A stretch of DNA of 64,000 nt from Limnohabitans sp. Rim11. Its GTDB lineage: Bacteria > Pseudomonadota > Gammaproteobacteria > Burkholderiales > Burkholderiaceae_C. Positions 7,382 to 16,995 of this stretch are shown in pieces. The stretch is taken from the NCBI RefSeq assembly GCF_001269365.1, contig NZ_CXOM01000001.1:248090-312089 (forward strand), in the 5' to 3' direction. The number at the start of each line of letters is the position of its first letter. Positions within the stretch are counted from its first letter, which is position 1. The position numbers were made by a program, and so were the translations under genes. The notes under the pieces are model-generated. The model worked only from the letters and a program-made list of their open reading frames with translations. It searched no databases and had not been told where the DNA came from.

Positions 7382-10006
7382 ATGAGCACACCTGTTATTT
7401 CTGTTGCTGACATTCGCAAAACCTTCCTCGACTTTTTTGCGTCCAAAGGCCATACCGTGGTGGCGTCTAGCCCCTTGGTTCCCGGCAACGACCCCACCTT
7501 GATGTTTACCAATTCGGGCATGGTGCAATTCAAGGATGTGTTCTTGGGCACCGACAAGCGCAGCTATGTGCGTGCAGCTTCTGTGCAGGCTTGTTTGCGT
7601 GCTGGCGGCAAGCACAACGATTTGGAAAACGTGGGTTACACCGCACGTCACCACACCTTCTTTGAAATGCTGGGCAACTGGAGCTTTGGCGATTACTTCA
7701 AACGCGATAGTTTGAAGTGGGCCTTTGAGTTGCTCACACAAGTTTACAAATTACCCGCCGAAAAACTCTGGGCCACGGTTTACATTGAAGACGACGAAGC
7801 CTACGACATCTGGACAAAAGAAATTGGTTTGCCGCCCGAGCGTGTGGTGCGCATTGGTGACAACAAAGGCGGACGTTACATGTCCGACAATTTCTGGATG
7901 ATGGCCGACACCGGTCCCTGCGGTCCTTGTTCTGAAATCTTTTATGACCACGGCCCCGAAGTAGCAGGCGGCCCTCCCGGTAGCCCCGAGCAAGACGGCG
8001 ACCGTTACATTGAAATTTGGAACAACGTGTTCATGCAGTTCGACATGCAGCCCGATGGCAGCTTGAACAACTTGCCAGCACCGTGCGTTGACACTGGCAT
8101 GGGCCTGGAGCGTTTGGCAGCCATTTTGCAGCACGTGCACAGCAACTACGAAATCGATATTTTTGATGCCTTGATCAAAGCGGCATCGCGCGAAACAGGC
8201 TGTACCGATTTGCAAAACAAATCACTGCGCGTCATTGCCGACCACATTCGTGCGACTGCATTCTTGGTCAGCGATGGTGTGGTGCCTAGCAACGAAGGTC
8301 GCGGCTATGTGCAGCGCCGCATCGTTCGCCGCGCCATTCGCCATGGTTACAAGCTGGGTCAAAAAACACCGTTCTTCCACAAGCTGGTGCCCGACCTGGT
8401 TAAGTTGATGGGTGCTGCTTACCCCAGCTTGGCGTCGCAAGAAAAACGCATCACCGACATCTTGAAGGCTGAAGAGGAGCGCTTCTTTGAAACCCTTGAA
8501 GTGGGTATGCAAATTTTGGATACTGCGCTTGAAGGTGGCGTCAAAGTATTGCCTGGTGACGTGGCTTTCAAATTGCACGACACCTACGGCTTTCCCTTGG
8601 ACTTGTCTGCCGACGTTTGCCGTGAGCGCGATTTGAGTGTGGACGAGGCTGGCTTTGCTGCCGCCATGGAACGCCAGAAAGCCCAAGCCCGTGCGGCTGG
8701 TAAATTCAAAATGGACCGTGCGTTGGAGTACACAGGCGCGGGTAACACCTTTGTCGGTTACGACGAACTGCAGGCCACCGCCAAAGTGTTGGCTTTGTAT
8801 GTTGATGGCACACCTGCAACAGAACTCAAAGCCGGACAAAACGGCGTGGTGGTGCTCGACACCACCCCCTTCTACGCAGAGTCTGGTGGCCAAGTGGGCG
8901 ATCAAGGTTTGTTGCAAACTGCAGGCGCCCAATTTGAAGTAGAAGACACGCTTAAAATTAAAGCGGATGTATTTGGTCACCATGGTGTTTTGACACAAGG
9001 CAGCCTGAAGGTGGGTGACGCTGTGCAGGCACAGGTCAATACAGAAATGCGAACAGCCACGGTGCGCAATCACTCTGCCACCCACTTGATGCACAAAGCG
9101 TTGCGCGAAGTGTTGGGCGACCACGTGCAACAAAAAGGTTCCTTGGTCAATGCCGAGCGCACACGTTTTGACTTCGCACACAACGCGCCCATCACCGATG
9201 AACAAATCTTGGCCATCGAAGCCAAAGTGAACCAAGAAATTTGGGCCAACCCCGCCACTCAAGCGCGTGTGATGGACATTGAGTCTGCACAGAAGACCGG
9301 CGCCATGATGTTGTTTGGCGAGAAGTACGGCGAAACCGTGCGTGTGCTCGACATCGGTTCTAGCCGCGAGCTGTGCGGCGGCGTTCACGTGCACCGTACG
9401 GGTGACATCGGCTTGTTCAAAGTGGTGGCTGAAAGCGGTGTGGCGGCTGGCGTGCGACGCATTGAAGCTGTCACGGGCGGCAATGCTTTGGCCTACTTGC
9501 AGTCTTTGGAAGCAACTGTTTCTAAGGCCGCAGGCAGCTTGAAAGCATCGCCTTCTGAATTGAACAGCCGGATCGCCCAAGTCTTGGAGCAAGTGAAATC
9601 CTTGGAAAAAGAAATGGCGGCGCTTAAAGGCAAGTTGGCTTCGTCACAAGGTGATGAACTCATGACGCAAGCGGCGGATGTGAAGGGCGTTAAAGTTTTG
9701 GCGGCTTTGCTGCCAGGCGCCGATGCCAAAACATTGCGCGACACCTTGGACAAGTTGAAAGACAAGCTGAAAACCGCTGCCATTGTGTTGGCTGCCGTGG
9801 ACGGAGACAAAGTTCAATTGGCCGCAGGCGTGACCGCCGACACCACGGGCAAAGTGAAAGCCGGCGAGTTGGTGAACTTTGTGGCCCAGCAAGTGGGTGG
9901 CAAGGGCGGTGGTAAGCCCGACATGGCCATGGCGGGTGGTACAGACGCTACGAACCTTAATGCCGCTTTGGCCAGCGTCCAAGCTTGGGTCACCGAGCGT
10001 TTGTAA
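7382..10006 (+). CDS. alaS: Alanyl-tRNA synthetase
   Basis: Class II aminoacyl-tRNA synthetase that charges tRNA-Ala, 874 residues, close to the E. coli length. Catalytic-domain motifs include [13 protein letters not shown] near the N-terminus, [18 protein letters not shown] and the motif 3 region GMGLERL. The editing domain has HSATHLMH near residue 564 and [10 protein letters not shown] near 665, the zinc-binding H-x3-H and C-x3-H ligands that clear mischarged Ser and Gly. The C-terminal oligomerisation domain ends [15 protein letters not shown]. The reading frame is open further upstream to a TTG at 7355, but the ATG at 7382 gives the conserved N-terminus. The gene is monocistronic, with a terminator behind it. 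Confidence 0.98.
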   Translation: MSTPVISVADIRKTFLDFFASKGHTVVASSPLVPGNDPTLMFTNSGMVQFKDVFLGTDKRSYVRAASVQACLRAGGKHNDLENVGYTARHHTFFEMLGNWSFGDYFKRDSLKWAFELLTQVYKLPAEKLWATVYIEDDEAYDIWTKEIGLPPERVVRIGDNKGGRYMSDNFWMMADTGPCGPCSEIFYDHGPEVAGGPPGSPEQDGDRYIEIWNNVFMQFDMQPDGSLNNLPAPCVDTGMGLERLAAILQHVHSNYEIDIFDALIKAASRETGCTDLQNKSLRVIADHIRATAFLVSDGVVPSNEGRGYVQRRIVRRAIRHGYKLGQKTPFFHKLVPDLVKLMGAAYPSLASQEKRITDILKAEEERFFETLEVGMQILDTALEGGVKVLPGDVAFKLHDTYGFPLDLSADVCRERDLSVDEAGFAAAMERQKAQARAAGKFKMDRALEYTGAGNTFVGYDELQATAKVLALYVDGTPATELKAGQNGVVVLDTTPFYAESGGQVGDQGLLQTAGAQFEVEDTLKIKADVFGHHGVLTQGSLKVGDAVQAQVNTEMRTATVRNHSATHLMHKALREVLGDHVQQKGSLVNAERTRFDFAHNAPITDEQILAIEAKVNQEIWANPATQARVMDIESAQKTGAMMLFGEKYGETVRVLDIGSSRELCGGVHVHRTGDIGLFKVVAESGVAAGVRRIEAVTGGNALAYLQSLEATVSKAAGSLKASPSELNSRIAQVLEQVKSLEKEMAALKGKLASSQGDELMTQAADVKGVKVLAALLPGADAKTLRDTLDKLKDKLKTAAIVLAAVDGDKVQLAAGVTADTTGKVKAGELVNFVAQQVGGKGGGKPDMAMAGGTDATNLNAALASVQAWVTERL

Positions 10007-10053
10007 TGCTTCCAATGCGCTGATCCAATTTGGGTTGGACGCTTGAGTTTGAA

Positions 10054-10078
10054 GAAAGCCCCGAGAGGGGCTTTCTTT
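10054..10078. terminator. Intrinsic terminator after alaS
   Basis: GAAAGCCCC and GGGGCTTTC pair perfectly around a GAGA tetraloop, followed by TTT. It sits 47 bases past the alaS stop and ahead of the convergent RluA-family gene. Confidence 0.92.
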
Positions 10079-10087
10079 ATGGGTGAT

Positions 10088-11083
10088 TCAATCGATTTTG
10101 AGAACTCTACAGCTTTCAAACGTTCTGGCAACGCCTGTGAGTGGATCCTTGAACGCAATTGACTTTGCGAGAAGCTGCAAAGGCGAACTGAAATCGTCGG
10201 GCTCATTAGCAGCGCGCCTGATCACTGGATAAAACTGATCGCCCATCAAGGCCAAGCCAAGCGAGTTCATGTGAACACGCAATTGATGGCGTTGGCCAGT
10301 GAGGGGTTTCAACACATAACGCGCCAAGCTTGGAGGCGATGCGGCGATTGTTTGTATTGCTGAATCGCTGAAATCCATCGGCTCAACACAGTCAATCCAA
10401 GTTTCGCTGTTGAAAGGTTCGCCATTTTGCATTTCATCATCAGCAAGTTCACGCATTCTGAAAAACTGCTCATCTTCTACCATTCTGCTTTTGTGTGTCA
10501 GTGGAAATCCAAGTTTCAATGGTGACGACTCAGGCCTCCCTGCAATCGCCTCATAAGTTTTCTCAACTTGCCCAAGTCTAAACAAGGCTTGATATGAGTC
10601 GCGGTCTTGTGCACGAACGCTGAAGAGCACCAAGCCTGCAGTTTCTCGGTCAATGCGATGTACCGGTGAGAGCTCAGGCAAATTTAATTGCTGCTTCAAT
10701 TGAACCAACAAACTTTGTTGTACATATTGCCCGCCTGGTGTGACTGGCATGAAGTGCGGCTTGTCGGCCACTACCAAATACTCATCTTGAAAAATAATGT
10801 TTGCCTTGAAGGGCAGTGTAGGTTCGTTCGCCACATGCCGAAAGTACAGCAAGTGTGATTCACCTACCAAATTGTCCGCGGGTGCCATGCGCTCTGCCTT
10901 GGCGTTCAGCACGAGTCCTGCATCAAATCGTTCCAACCACACTGTGCGTGGAATGGCTGGAAATCGTTGCGCTAAAAATTCAATGGCCGACAGATGTGTG
11001 TTGGCGGGAATGCCCACCGTGCTGGGGCTCACCCCATTGCGAAGCCAATTAGACGCGTTGGAAGACAACATCCCACACACCAT
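10088..11083 (-). CDS. RluA-family RNA pseudouridine synthase
   Basis: Isomerises uridine to pseudouridine in rRNA or tRNA. The catalytic motif HRIDRETAGL near residue 143 contains the essential Asp. The later RHQLRVHMNSLGLALMGDQFY is the conserved C-terminal motif of the RluA family. At 331 residues and without an obvious S4 domain, it most resembles the RluA/TruC-like branch; the target uridine cannot be assigned. The ATG at 11083 lies 35 bases inside the end of trmB, and an ATG four codons later is equally possible. It is the last gene of a minus-strand run (LysR, FAD oxidoreductase, gluQ, trmB, this gene), so it is probably co-transcribed with RNA-modification genes. Confidence 0.88.
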   Translation of the reverse strand: MVCGMLSSNASNWLRNGVSPSTVGIPANTHLSAIEFLAQRFPAIPRTVWLERFDAGLVLNAKAERMAPADNLVGESHLLYFRHVANEPTLPFKANIIFQDEYLVVADKPHFMPVTPGGQYVQQSLLVQLKQQLNLPELSPVHRIDRETAGLVLFSVRAQDRDSYQALFRLGQVEKTYEAIAGRPESSPLKLGFPLTHKSRMVEDEQFFRMRELADDEMQNGEPFNSETWIDCVEPMDFSDSAIQTIAASPPSLARYVLKPLTGQRHQLRVHMNSLGLALMGDQFYPVIRRAANEPDDFSSPLQLLAKSIAFKDPLTGVARTFESCRVLKID

Positions 11084-11786
11084 GCCCCAATTTCAAGCCG
11101 CGGTTTTCAAACTTGGTCAGTGGACGGTAGTCGGGTTTGACGGCGTAGCCACCCTGATCCATAGCGGCCGTGTTTTGCAACAAAGGCTCTGCGCTCAGTA
11201 CTTCCAATATTTGAACCGCATAGGGCTCCCAATCGGTGGCGCAGTGAATATAAGCACCTGGCTTTAAGCGCGCAGCCAACTTGGCAATCAGAGGCGCTTG
11301 GATCAGTCGACGTTTGTTGTGCCTCGACTTGTGCCATGGGTCTGGAAAGAAGATGTGCACGCCATCAATCGAAGACAAGGGGAGCATGTTGTCTATGACT
11401 TCGACCGCATCGTGTTGCAAGATGCGAATGTTGTGAATGTCTTGTTCACCAATTCGCTTGAGCAATGCGCCCACGCCGGGTTCGTGCACTTCACAACACA
11501 AGAAGTAATCTGTGGGCCTAACTTTGGCTATGTGCGCTGTGGCTTCTCCCATGCCAAAACCAATTTCTAGAATGACAGGGCCTGAGGCAGCCTCTTGACC
11601 GTTGAGGCCAAACGCTTTGGCCATGTTCAGAGGCTCAGCCGCGTAGTTCAGTAAATACTGCGGACCCCAAACTTCAAAGGCTTTGGCTTGGCCAGTCGTT
11701 GTGCGGCCAGCGCGTTTGACAAAACTTTTAATGTTCTTAGGAAACGCCACACTGGCTGGCGCTTGGTTTTGGATTTCGGAGGTCAT
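11049..11786 (-). CDS. trmB: tRNA (guanine-N7-)-methyltransferase
   Basis: SAM-dependent enzyme that makes m7G46 in the tRNA variable loop. The 245-residue protein has the SAM-binding [12 protein letters not shown] near residues 73-84 and the family signature [16 protein letters not shown] near 145-160, with TDWEPYA further on. The ATG overlaps the gluQ stop by four bases (ATGA), so translation is coupled, and the 3' end overlaps the pseudouridine synthase gene. Confidence 0.96.
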   Translation of the reverse strand: MTSEIQNQAPASVAFPKNIKSFVKRAGRTTTGQAKAFEVWGPQYLLNYAAEPLNMAKAFGLNGQEAASGPVILEIGFGMGEATAHIAKVRPTDYFLCCEVHEPGVGALLKRIGEQDIHNIRILQHDAVEVIDNMLPLSSIDGVHIFFPDPWHKSRHNKRRLIQAPLIAKLAARLKPGAYIHCATDWEPYAVQILEVLSAEPLLQNTAAMDQGGYAVKPDYRPLTKFENRGLKLGHGVWDVVFQRV

Positions 11787-12709
11787 GCCCCGATTTTAGT
11801 GGGTTGGCGATGGGCCCACGCTTGGGTCCAATTGACAAGGGCTGAGGGCAGTTGTTCTAAAGAACCCAAGGCGCCAGGCCCGGCGTCAAGACCCAGCGTC
11901 GATGCAGCGGAAATCAGAGATTGGCAAATGGCCGCATCCGTGCTGAGGTCCAGTGCTTTGGCGCCGTTTTGTTTAGAGAGTTTTTCGCCATTGGCGCCCC
12001 ATACCAGCGCAGTGTGCAAATATTTTGGCGCTGAGTAGCCCAGAGCCTCTTGCAGCAGCATTTGCCTGGCCGTGTTGTCGCTGAGGTCTTCCCCTCTAAC
12101 CACATGCGTGATGCCTTGCTTGGCATCGTCAACCACCACAGACAACTGATAAGCCCACAGGCCATCGGCTCGCTTCAAAACAAAGTCGCCCACTTCTGCT
12201 AAAACGTTTTGTGATTGAGGGCCGAGTCGAAGATCTGTCCAATTCACCACAGGGCTAGTGCGCAATTCAGACCATTTGCGCACATTGAATCGCCATGCTC
12301 TGGCGGGCTTGCCCTGCAAACCATCGCGGCAAGTCCCTGGGTAGACGGCGGCTTTGTTTCGGCTTAAATCCAATCCCAGCAAGGCTTGATTTTCTTCGAT
12401 CTCTTTGCGTGTGCAGCCGCAGGGGTAGACCAAGTCTTGCGCCAACAAATTGTCCAGGGCTTGTTGGTAATGCGAGTTGCGTTGCGATTGATAGACCACA
12501 TCACCGTCCCAATGCAGACCGCACTGCTGAAGCTGCTTGAGGATCAATTTGTCAGCACCCTCTATGCAACGCGGTGCATCGACATCTTCCATGCGAACCA
12601 ACCACTCGCCATGGTGCGCGCGGGAATCGAGGTAGCTGGCCAAAGCCGCTACCAAAGAGCCAGCATGCAATTCACCGGTGGGTGAGGGCGCGAATCTGCC
12701 GCGATACAT
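11783..12709 (-). CDS. gluQ: Glutamyl-Q tRNA(Asp) synthetase
   Basis: GluRS paralogue without an anticodon-binding domain. It attaches glutamate to queuosine-34 of tRNA-Asp. At 308 residues it has the length of the truncated family. The N-terminus [16 protein letters not shown] is the HIGH-equivalent motif. The zinc-binding pattern (CGC, then Y, then C near PGTCRDG) and the KMSKS-like [12 protein letters not shown] are present. It sits 6 bases behind the FAD oxidoreductase gene and overlaps trmB by ATGA, so it belongs to a tRNA-modification operon. Confidence 0.95.
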   Translation of the reverse strand: MYRGRFAPSPTGELHAGSLVAALASYLDSRAHHGEWLVRMEDVDAPRCIEGADKLILKQLQQCGLHWDGDVVYQSQRNSHYQQALDNLLAQDLVYPCGCTRKEIEENQALLGLDLSRNKAAVYPGTCRDGLQGKPARAWRFNVRKWSELRTSPVVNWTDLRLGPQSQNVLAEVGDFVLKRADGLWAYQLSVVVDDAKQGITHVVRGEDLSDNTARQMLLQEALGYSAPKYLHTALVWGANGEKLSKQNGAKALDLSTDAAICQSLISAASTLGLDAGPGALGSLEQLPSALVNWTQAWAHRQPTKIGA

Positions 12710-12715
12710 TCAAAC

Positions 12716-13780
12716 TTAAAGTGCTGCGAGCGCCAATTCCACACCGGAAATGAAGGCGTCTTCTACGCGGTGGCCCAAGCACCAATCGCCACACAAACCA
12801 ATGCCTTGTTTTTTGCTCAGCATGTGTGAGGCACCTAAGGGTTGCAAAGTTTTGGCGTAGCGCCAACGATGGACTTCGGCGTGCGCAGGTGTGGCACGGA
12901 TGCCAGTAATTTCAGAAAACGCTTTGAGCAATTTGGCTTGAGCGCGTTCGGGTGAGTCTTCCAAATGTTCTTGTGACCAAGCGGCACTGGCTTGGACGGT
13001 CCAGCGCTCCACATGGCCTCGGCCTGGCTTGGAAGATTCGCGCGCTAACCACGCCACGCGGTGATGCACACTGCGTGCGGCGTTCCATTGGGGACCCAGG
13101 GTAATGAGGCCAGGTTGTGCAGCGTTGGGGAAGGCCACCATGAGAGTCCAGCAAGGCGCCACTTGAACTTTTTGAAGTGCGGCCGCGTTTTCCATTTTGA
13201 TTTTGGAATTGCGCAGCAAGTCGATGGCTTGGTCGGAAGGAATGGCCAACAACACTTGGTCAAAACCGCTGAACACCGATTGGGCACCTTCGGGCTCTTC
13301 GCTGTGCAGTTGCCACAGGGTGGGATGAAGCGTGTCGCGTTCAATTTTGAACACCTTCGATTCAAAATGAATGCTGTCGTTTTGCGCCAAGGGTTGTGCC
13401 CAGGCTTTGACCAAGGCGTTCATACCGGGTGTGGCCACCCAGTGTTTGTCTTCTGTGTGGCGTGCTGCTTCTAAAACGCGCCCCATGGCATCGAGGACGC
13501 GCACCGCATTGGCACTCCATGGTTTGCAAATGTTGGGTGTGGTGGCCAAGGCTTGTGCAAATCGGGCGTCGCGCACAGTGAAGTATTGGGCGCCATGGTC
13601 AAAGGTGCCAAATGCGGAGGACCGGGTTGAGATGCGGCCGCTGGCACCTTTGCTTTTTTCAAAGACAGTGACGCGATGGCCAGCTTGCACGAGGGTTCTG
13701 GCGCAAGCAATGCCCGCCATGCCGGCACCAATGATGGCAAAGTTTTGAACAGGTTTTGTTGTTGTGTTTGTTTTTGTCAT
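12716..13780 (-). CDS. NAD/FAD-dependent oxidoreductase, renalase-like
   Basis: The 354-residue flavoprotein resembles the renalase/COG3380 group. An N-terminal dinucleotide-binding motif IGAGMAGIACARTL lies near residues 18-31. It is followed by VFEKSKGASGRISTR, FDHGAQYFT near 77-85, and the C-terminal FAD-contact region GLCGDWCLGHRVEDAFISG. Bacterial renalases oxidise isomeric dihydropyridine forms of NAD(P)H, but the substrate here is not shown by sequence. It lies 9 bases after the LysR gene and 6 before gluQ, in one transcription unit. Confidence 0.85.
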   Translation of the reverse strand: MTKTNTTTKPVQNFAIIGAGMAGIACARTLVQAGHRVTVFEKSKGASGRISTRSSAFGTFDHGAQYFTVRDARFAQALATTPNICKPWSANAVRVLDAMGRVLEAARHTEDKHWVATPGMNALVKAWAQPLAQNDSIHFESKVFKIERDTLHPTLWQLHSEEPEGAQSVFSGFDQVLLAIPSDQAIDLLRNSKIKMENAAALQKVQVAPCWTLMVAFPNAAQPGLITLGPQWNAARSVHHRVAWLARESSKPGRGHVERWTVQASAAWSQEHLEDSPERAQAKLLKAFSEITGIRATPAHAEVHRWRYAKTLQPLGASHMLSKKQGIGLCGDWCLGHRVEDAFISGVELALAAL

Positions 13781-13789
13781 AGGGCTACT

Positions 13790-14734
13790 CTACACGCGAT
13801 GATGGGGTTGGAGCAATGCTTGTTGTGTTCGGGCTTGTTTTAACTGAGCCAACCACCAACTTAATGCATGGCCCACACTTTGACCATGGGGATTACGCCA
13901 TGCATATTCAACTTGGCTGATGCGCTGTACCCGGCTGACTTTTTTGGCCACCAAGCTGCCCGTTTCTAAGTAGGGCTTGGCCAAACTTTCTGGCAAAAAG
14001 CCGCCACCGAGCCCCCTCAATTGAGCCTCCAATTTGCTGGGCATGTCGGGTACGGTAAAAACGTCTTGACCGCCCAGCAGGCCAATTGTGACGCCTTCGC
14101 CGCGAGGCACTGAGTCGGCCACGGCCACAGCGCGGTATTGTTGCAAGACGGCATCGCTAAGGGGCTCGGGGGCATTGGCCAAAGGGTGATGGGGTGCGAC
14201 GGCATAAACAAAACTGACTTGACCCAGCGTTTCGTGCAACAGCTCGGCGTGGCTTGATGGCGAAATAAAGACACCAATGGCCAAGTCGGCTTGACCTGAC
14301 TTGAGTGCGGCCAAGGTCCCGGACAGCGTTTCGTAGCGGATGCGCAAGCGGGTGGGTGGGTTGAGTGCCAAGAAGCCTTCGCTGAGTTCCATCACCACCG
14401 ACCTTGCGATGATGCTGTCAACGGCCACCGTTAAGACTGCTTCCCAACCAGTGGCCACGCGCTTCACTCGATTGGCCAAAGCCTCCACGTCTTGGAGCAA
14501 GCGTTTGGCCTCTCGCAGCAACTCTTTACCGGCTTCTGTGGGCTTGGCTTGGCGACTGCTGCGATCAAACAACAAGACGTCCAGGGCGTCTTCTATTTGC
14601 CGGACCCGGTAGGTCAGGGCGCTAGGGACCAGGCCGCGTTGCCTGGCGGCGGCCGCAAAACTGCCGGTTTCCTCGATGGCCAGTAGCATGCTGAGGGCAT
14701 CGGGTGTGAGAAGGTCGCTGGAGGCGTTGGACAT
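13790..14734 (-). CDS. LysR-family transcriptional regulator
   Basis: The 314-residue protein has an N-terminal winged helix-turn-helix (SMLLAIEETGSFAAAARQRGLVPSALTYRVRQIED, about residues 15-50) and a periplasmic-binding-protein-like effector domain from about residue 95. Its ligand is unknown. It is divergent from the pirin/flavodoxin pair, and a perfect palindrome lies just upstream of its start. By the usual LysR pattern it probably regulates itself and the pirin operon. The downstream FAD oxidoreductase gene is close enough to be co-transcribed. Confidence 0.93.
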   Translation of the reverse strand: MSNASSDLLTPDALSMLLAIEETGSFAAAARQRGLVPSALTYRVRQIEDALDVLLFDRSSRQAKPTEAGKELLREAKRLLQDVEALANRVKRVATGWEAVLTVAVDSIIARSVVMELSEGFLALNPPTRLRIRYETLSGTLAALKSGQADLAIGVFISPSSHAELLHETLGQVSFVYAVAPHHPLANAPEPLSDAVLQQYRAVAVADSVPRGEGVTIGLLGGQDVFTVPDMPSKLEAQLRGLGGGFLPESLAKPYLETGSLVAKKVSRVQRISQVEYAWRNPHGQSVGHALSWWLAQLKQARTQQALLQPHHRV

Positions 14735-14741
14735 TTTTATT

Positions 14742-14758
14742 ATTCAAATAATTTGAAT
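14742..14758. promoter_or_regulatory. LysR-type operator palindrome
   Basis: ATTCAAAT and ATTTGAAT form a perfect 8-bp inverted repeat around one A. It contains the T-N11-A core of LysR binding sites. It lies 7 bases before the LysR start and about 85 bases before the divergent pirin gene. Binding by the adjacent regulator is inferred. Confidence 0.7.
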
Positions 14759-14841
14759 GATAGCTACAAATATAGTGCATCCAATTGAAACTATTGCAAT
14801 TTAAAGTCGCTTCATTGTGTTTTTCTAAGCAGGAGATGTTT

Positions 14842-15543
14842 GTGATTCAAATTCGCCGTTCCGCAGAACGTGGCTATGCCGACCATGGCTGGCTCAAGTC
14901 CTTTCACAGCTTTTCGTTTGCTGGTTATTACGACCCTAAATTCATGGGCTGGGGCAATTTGCGCGTCATCAATGAAGACCGCATTGCCCCCGGCACCGGC
15001 TTTGGCACCCATGGCCACAAAGACATGGAAATCATCAGCTATGTGTTGTCGGGCAACTTGGCGCACAAAGACAGCATGGGCAACGTCAAAGGCATTCCAC
15101 CTGGGGATATTCAGCGAATGAGCGCTGGCAAGGGTGTGATGCACAGCGAGTTCAACCATGCCGAAGGGCAGAACACGCACTTCTTCCAAATTTGGATTGA
15201 ACCCAATGTGATGGGCATTGCACCTAGCTATGAGCAAAAGACGGTGCCAGCGGCCACCAAACGCGGCGCCTTGAAGGTGGTTGCTTCACCCCAAGGCGAA
15301 GGCGATGCGGTGCAGATTTCTGCTGACGCCACTTTGTATGCGGGTTTGTTGGATGGTTCAGAGCAAGCTGCCTTGGCCTTGAACCCTGCACGCAAAGCTT
15401 ATGTGCACCTCATTCGCGGCGAACTGCAAGTGAATGGACAAGCTTTGAAGGGGGGCGATGCCGCCCTGATTCAGGCTGAATCGAATCTTGAACTGACGCA
15501 CGGTAAGGATGCCGAGGTCTTGGTTTTTGACTTGGCTTCTTAA
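14842..15543 (+). CDS. Pirin family protein
   Basis: Bicupin protein of 233 residues. The N-terminal cupin has the pirin metal-binding pattern: HGHKDMEIISYVLSG gives two His and a Glu, and later HSEFNHAEG supplies more His. Pirins bind iron and some act as quercetinases; the role here is unknown. I placed the start at the GTG at 14842 because AGGAG sits six bases upstream and the product then begins IQIRRSAERG as in homologues; the frame is open further upstream. It is followed after 40 bases by a flavodoxin-like quinone reductase. This pairing and the divergent LysR gene suggest a response to electrophiles or quinones (inference). Confidence 0.9.
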   Translation: MIQIRRSAERGYADHGWLKSFHSFSFAGYYDPKFMGWGNLRVINEDRIAPGTGFGTHGHKDMEIISYVLSGNLAHKDSMGNVKGIPPGDIQRMSAGKGVMHSEFNHAEGQNTHFFQIWIEPNVMGIAPSYEQKTVPAATKRGALKVVASPQGEGDAVQISADATLYAGLLDGSEQAALALNPARKAYVHLIRGELQVNGQALKGGDAALIQAESNLELTHGKDAEVLVFDLAS

Positions 15544-15583
15544 TTTTTGAATTCGCTTTTTTTATTTTTTCAGGAGAACTCTC

Positions 15584-16117
15584 ATGGCTAAAACAGTCGT
15601 TATTTATCACTCAGGTTACGGTCACACACAACGCGTGGCGCAATTTGTGGCACAAGGCGCAAATGCCGCTTTGATTGCCATCGATGCAGACGGTAACATC
15701 ACCGATGCCGATTGGGAAACTTTGGACGCCGCCGACGCGATCATCTTTGGCTCACCCACTTACATGGGCATGGCCTCTTGGCAGTTCAAGAAATTTGCAG
15801 ATGCATCTTCCAAGCGTTGGTTCACCAGCGCCTGGAAAGACAAAGTGGCCGGTGGTTTCACCATTTCTGCCAGCCCCAGTGGCGACAAGCTTTCAACGCT
15901 TCAGTACTTCATCACGTTGGCCATGCAACAAGCCATGGTGTGGGTGGGGCAGCCTGCCATGAACGACGGCACCACCAACCGCATTGGTTCCAACTCTGGT
16001 GTGATGGCGCAAGTGGGTCCTACCAGCCCCGCAGAAGACATTCCACAAGGCGACTTGGACACAGCCAAGGCTTATGGTGAGCGTGTGGCAGCTGTGGCTG
16101 CTAAATTGCGCGGTTGA
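15584..16117 (+). CDS. Flavodoxin family / NAD(P)H:quinone oxidoreductase-like protein
   Basis: The 177-residue FMN protein resembles WrbA and related quinone reductases. The FMN phosphate-binding loop is YHSGYGHTQRVA near residues 8-19. GSPTYMGMASWQFKKF near 56-71 is the second FMN contact, and PSGDKLSTLQYF contributes to the WrbA-like fold. WrbA enzymes reduce quinones with two electrons in the cytosol. A strong AGGAGAACTCTC precedes the ATG. It is second in the pirin operon, and a terminator stands behind it. Confidence 0.87.
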   Translation: MAKTVVIYHSGYGHTQRVAQFVAQGANAALIAIDADGNITDADWETLDAADAIIFGSPTYMGMASWQFKKFADASSKRWFTSAWKDKVAGGFTISASPSGDKLSTLQYFITLAMQQAMVWVGQPAMNDGTTNRIGSNSGVMAQVGPTSPAEDIPQGDLDTAKAYGERVAAVAAKLRG

Positions 16118-16153
16118 TTGATGGGCTGCAAATCTGCAGCTTGAGTCAGTTAG

Positions 16154-16193
16154 AAAGCAGTGCAGTCCCAGTGGCTGTGCTGCTTTTATTTTT
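16154..16193. terminator. Intrinsic terminator between flavodoxin gene and trhO
   Basis: A 12-bp stem (AAAGCAGTGCAG with CTGTGCTGCTTT, two G-U pairs) encloses a 9-base loop. A TATTTTTT tract follows on the plus strand. It overlaps the stop codon of the convergent trhO gene. Confidence 0.82.
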
Positions 16194-16950
16194 GGAGCAC
16201 TTCGTTGGCTTCAGTTTGCTTCACTGTTTCTAGTGAGACATCTACGGCGCGGCGTTCGTCAAAGACAAAGCAGCCGCCGTCATAGTGCGAGCCGTCTGTC
16301 TCTTCAAAGTATTTCAAGATGCCGCCTTCTAACTGATAGGTGTGGGGCAGGCCGTTTTGTTGCATGAAGATGGCGGCTTTTTCACAGCGAATCCCACCCG
16401 TGCAAAAACTGATGATGGTTTTGTCTTGCAGTTCTTCTTTGTGCGCGCGAAGTGCATCTGGGAACTCAGTGAATTTGGTCAAACGCCAGTCGATAGCGTT
16501 CTTGAACGTGCCTTCGTCCACTTCGTAATCGTTGCGCGTATCCAAAATGACCACGGGCCGGCCATTGTCGTCAAAGCCTTGATCGAGCCATCTTTTGGCG
16601 GTGGCAGGGGTGACCGCTGGCGCGCGGCCTTCGGCGGGCCGAATGGTGGGGTGGTTCATGCGAATAATTTCGCCTTTGACCTTGACCAACATTTTTTTAA
16701 AGGGCACGGTTTCCGACCAGCTTTCTTTGGGGGCTATGTCCGAAAACCTAGGATCTGTGTGGAGTTCAGCCACAAAACCGCGTACAGCCTCGGAGGGGCC
16801 TGCCAAGAACAAATTAATCCCTTCTTCTGCCAGCAATATCGTGCCTTTTAGGGCGCGAGACAAGCAGCGCTCTAGGAGGACAGGGCGAAGTTCATGGGCA
16901 TCCGGCAGTGGGACGAACTTGTAGGTCGAAATATTCAAAATATTGTTCAC
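16186..16950 (-). CDS. trhO: tRNA uridine(34) hydroxylase, rhodanese-like
   Basis: YceA/TrhO family protein. It hydroxylates U34 of certain tRNAs on the way to the (c)mo5U modification, using oxygen. The 254-residue form starts at the GTG at 16950, giving NNILNISTYKFVPL as in homologues; the frame is open 104 codons further upstream only by chance. Visible features are an N-terminal ferredoxin-like domain with GTILLAEEGINLFLAG and a rhodanese domain with VVILDTRNDYEVDEGTFKNA. The active-site loop SFCTGGIRCEKAA carries the catalytic Cys, and the C-terminus is a Cys-containing tail. It is divergent from dnaE with only 45 bases between the starts, so their promoters overlap. Confidence 0.92.
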   Translation of the reverse strand: MNNILNISTYKFVPLPDAHELRPVLLERCLSRALKGTILLAEEGINLFLAGPSEAVRGFVAELHTDPRFSDIAPKESWSETVPFKKMLVKVKGEIIRMNHPTIRPAEGRAPAVTPATAKRWLDQGFDDNGRPVVILDTRNDYEVDEGTFKNAIDWRLTKFTEFPDALRAHKEELQDKTIISFCTGGIRCEKAAIFMQQNGLPHTYQLEGGILKYFEETDGSHYDGGCFVFDERRAVDVSLETVKQTEANEVLQK

Positions 16951-16995
16951 CCCTGTATTGTAGAAAACATCTGAAGCAGCTTCTACAATGAGTGC

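Noticed and set aside
8222-9592. A 456-codon minus-strand open frame opposite alaS
   Set aside because: alaS is intact and conserved over the same bases; the antisense product is Cys/His-rich nonsense.
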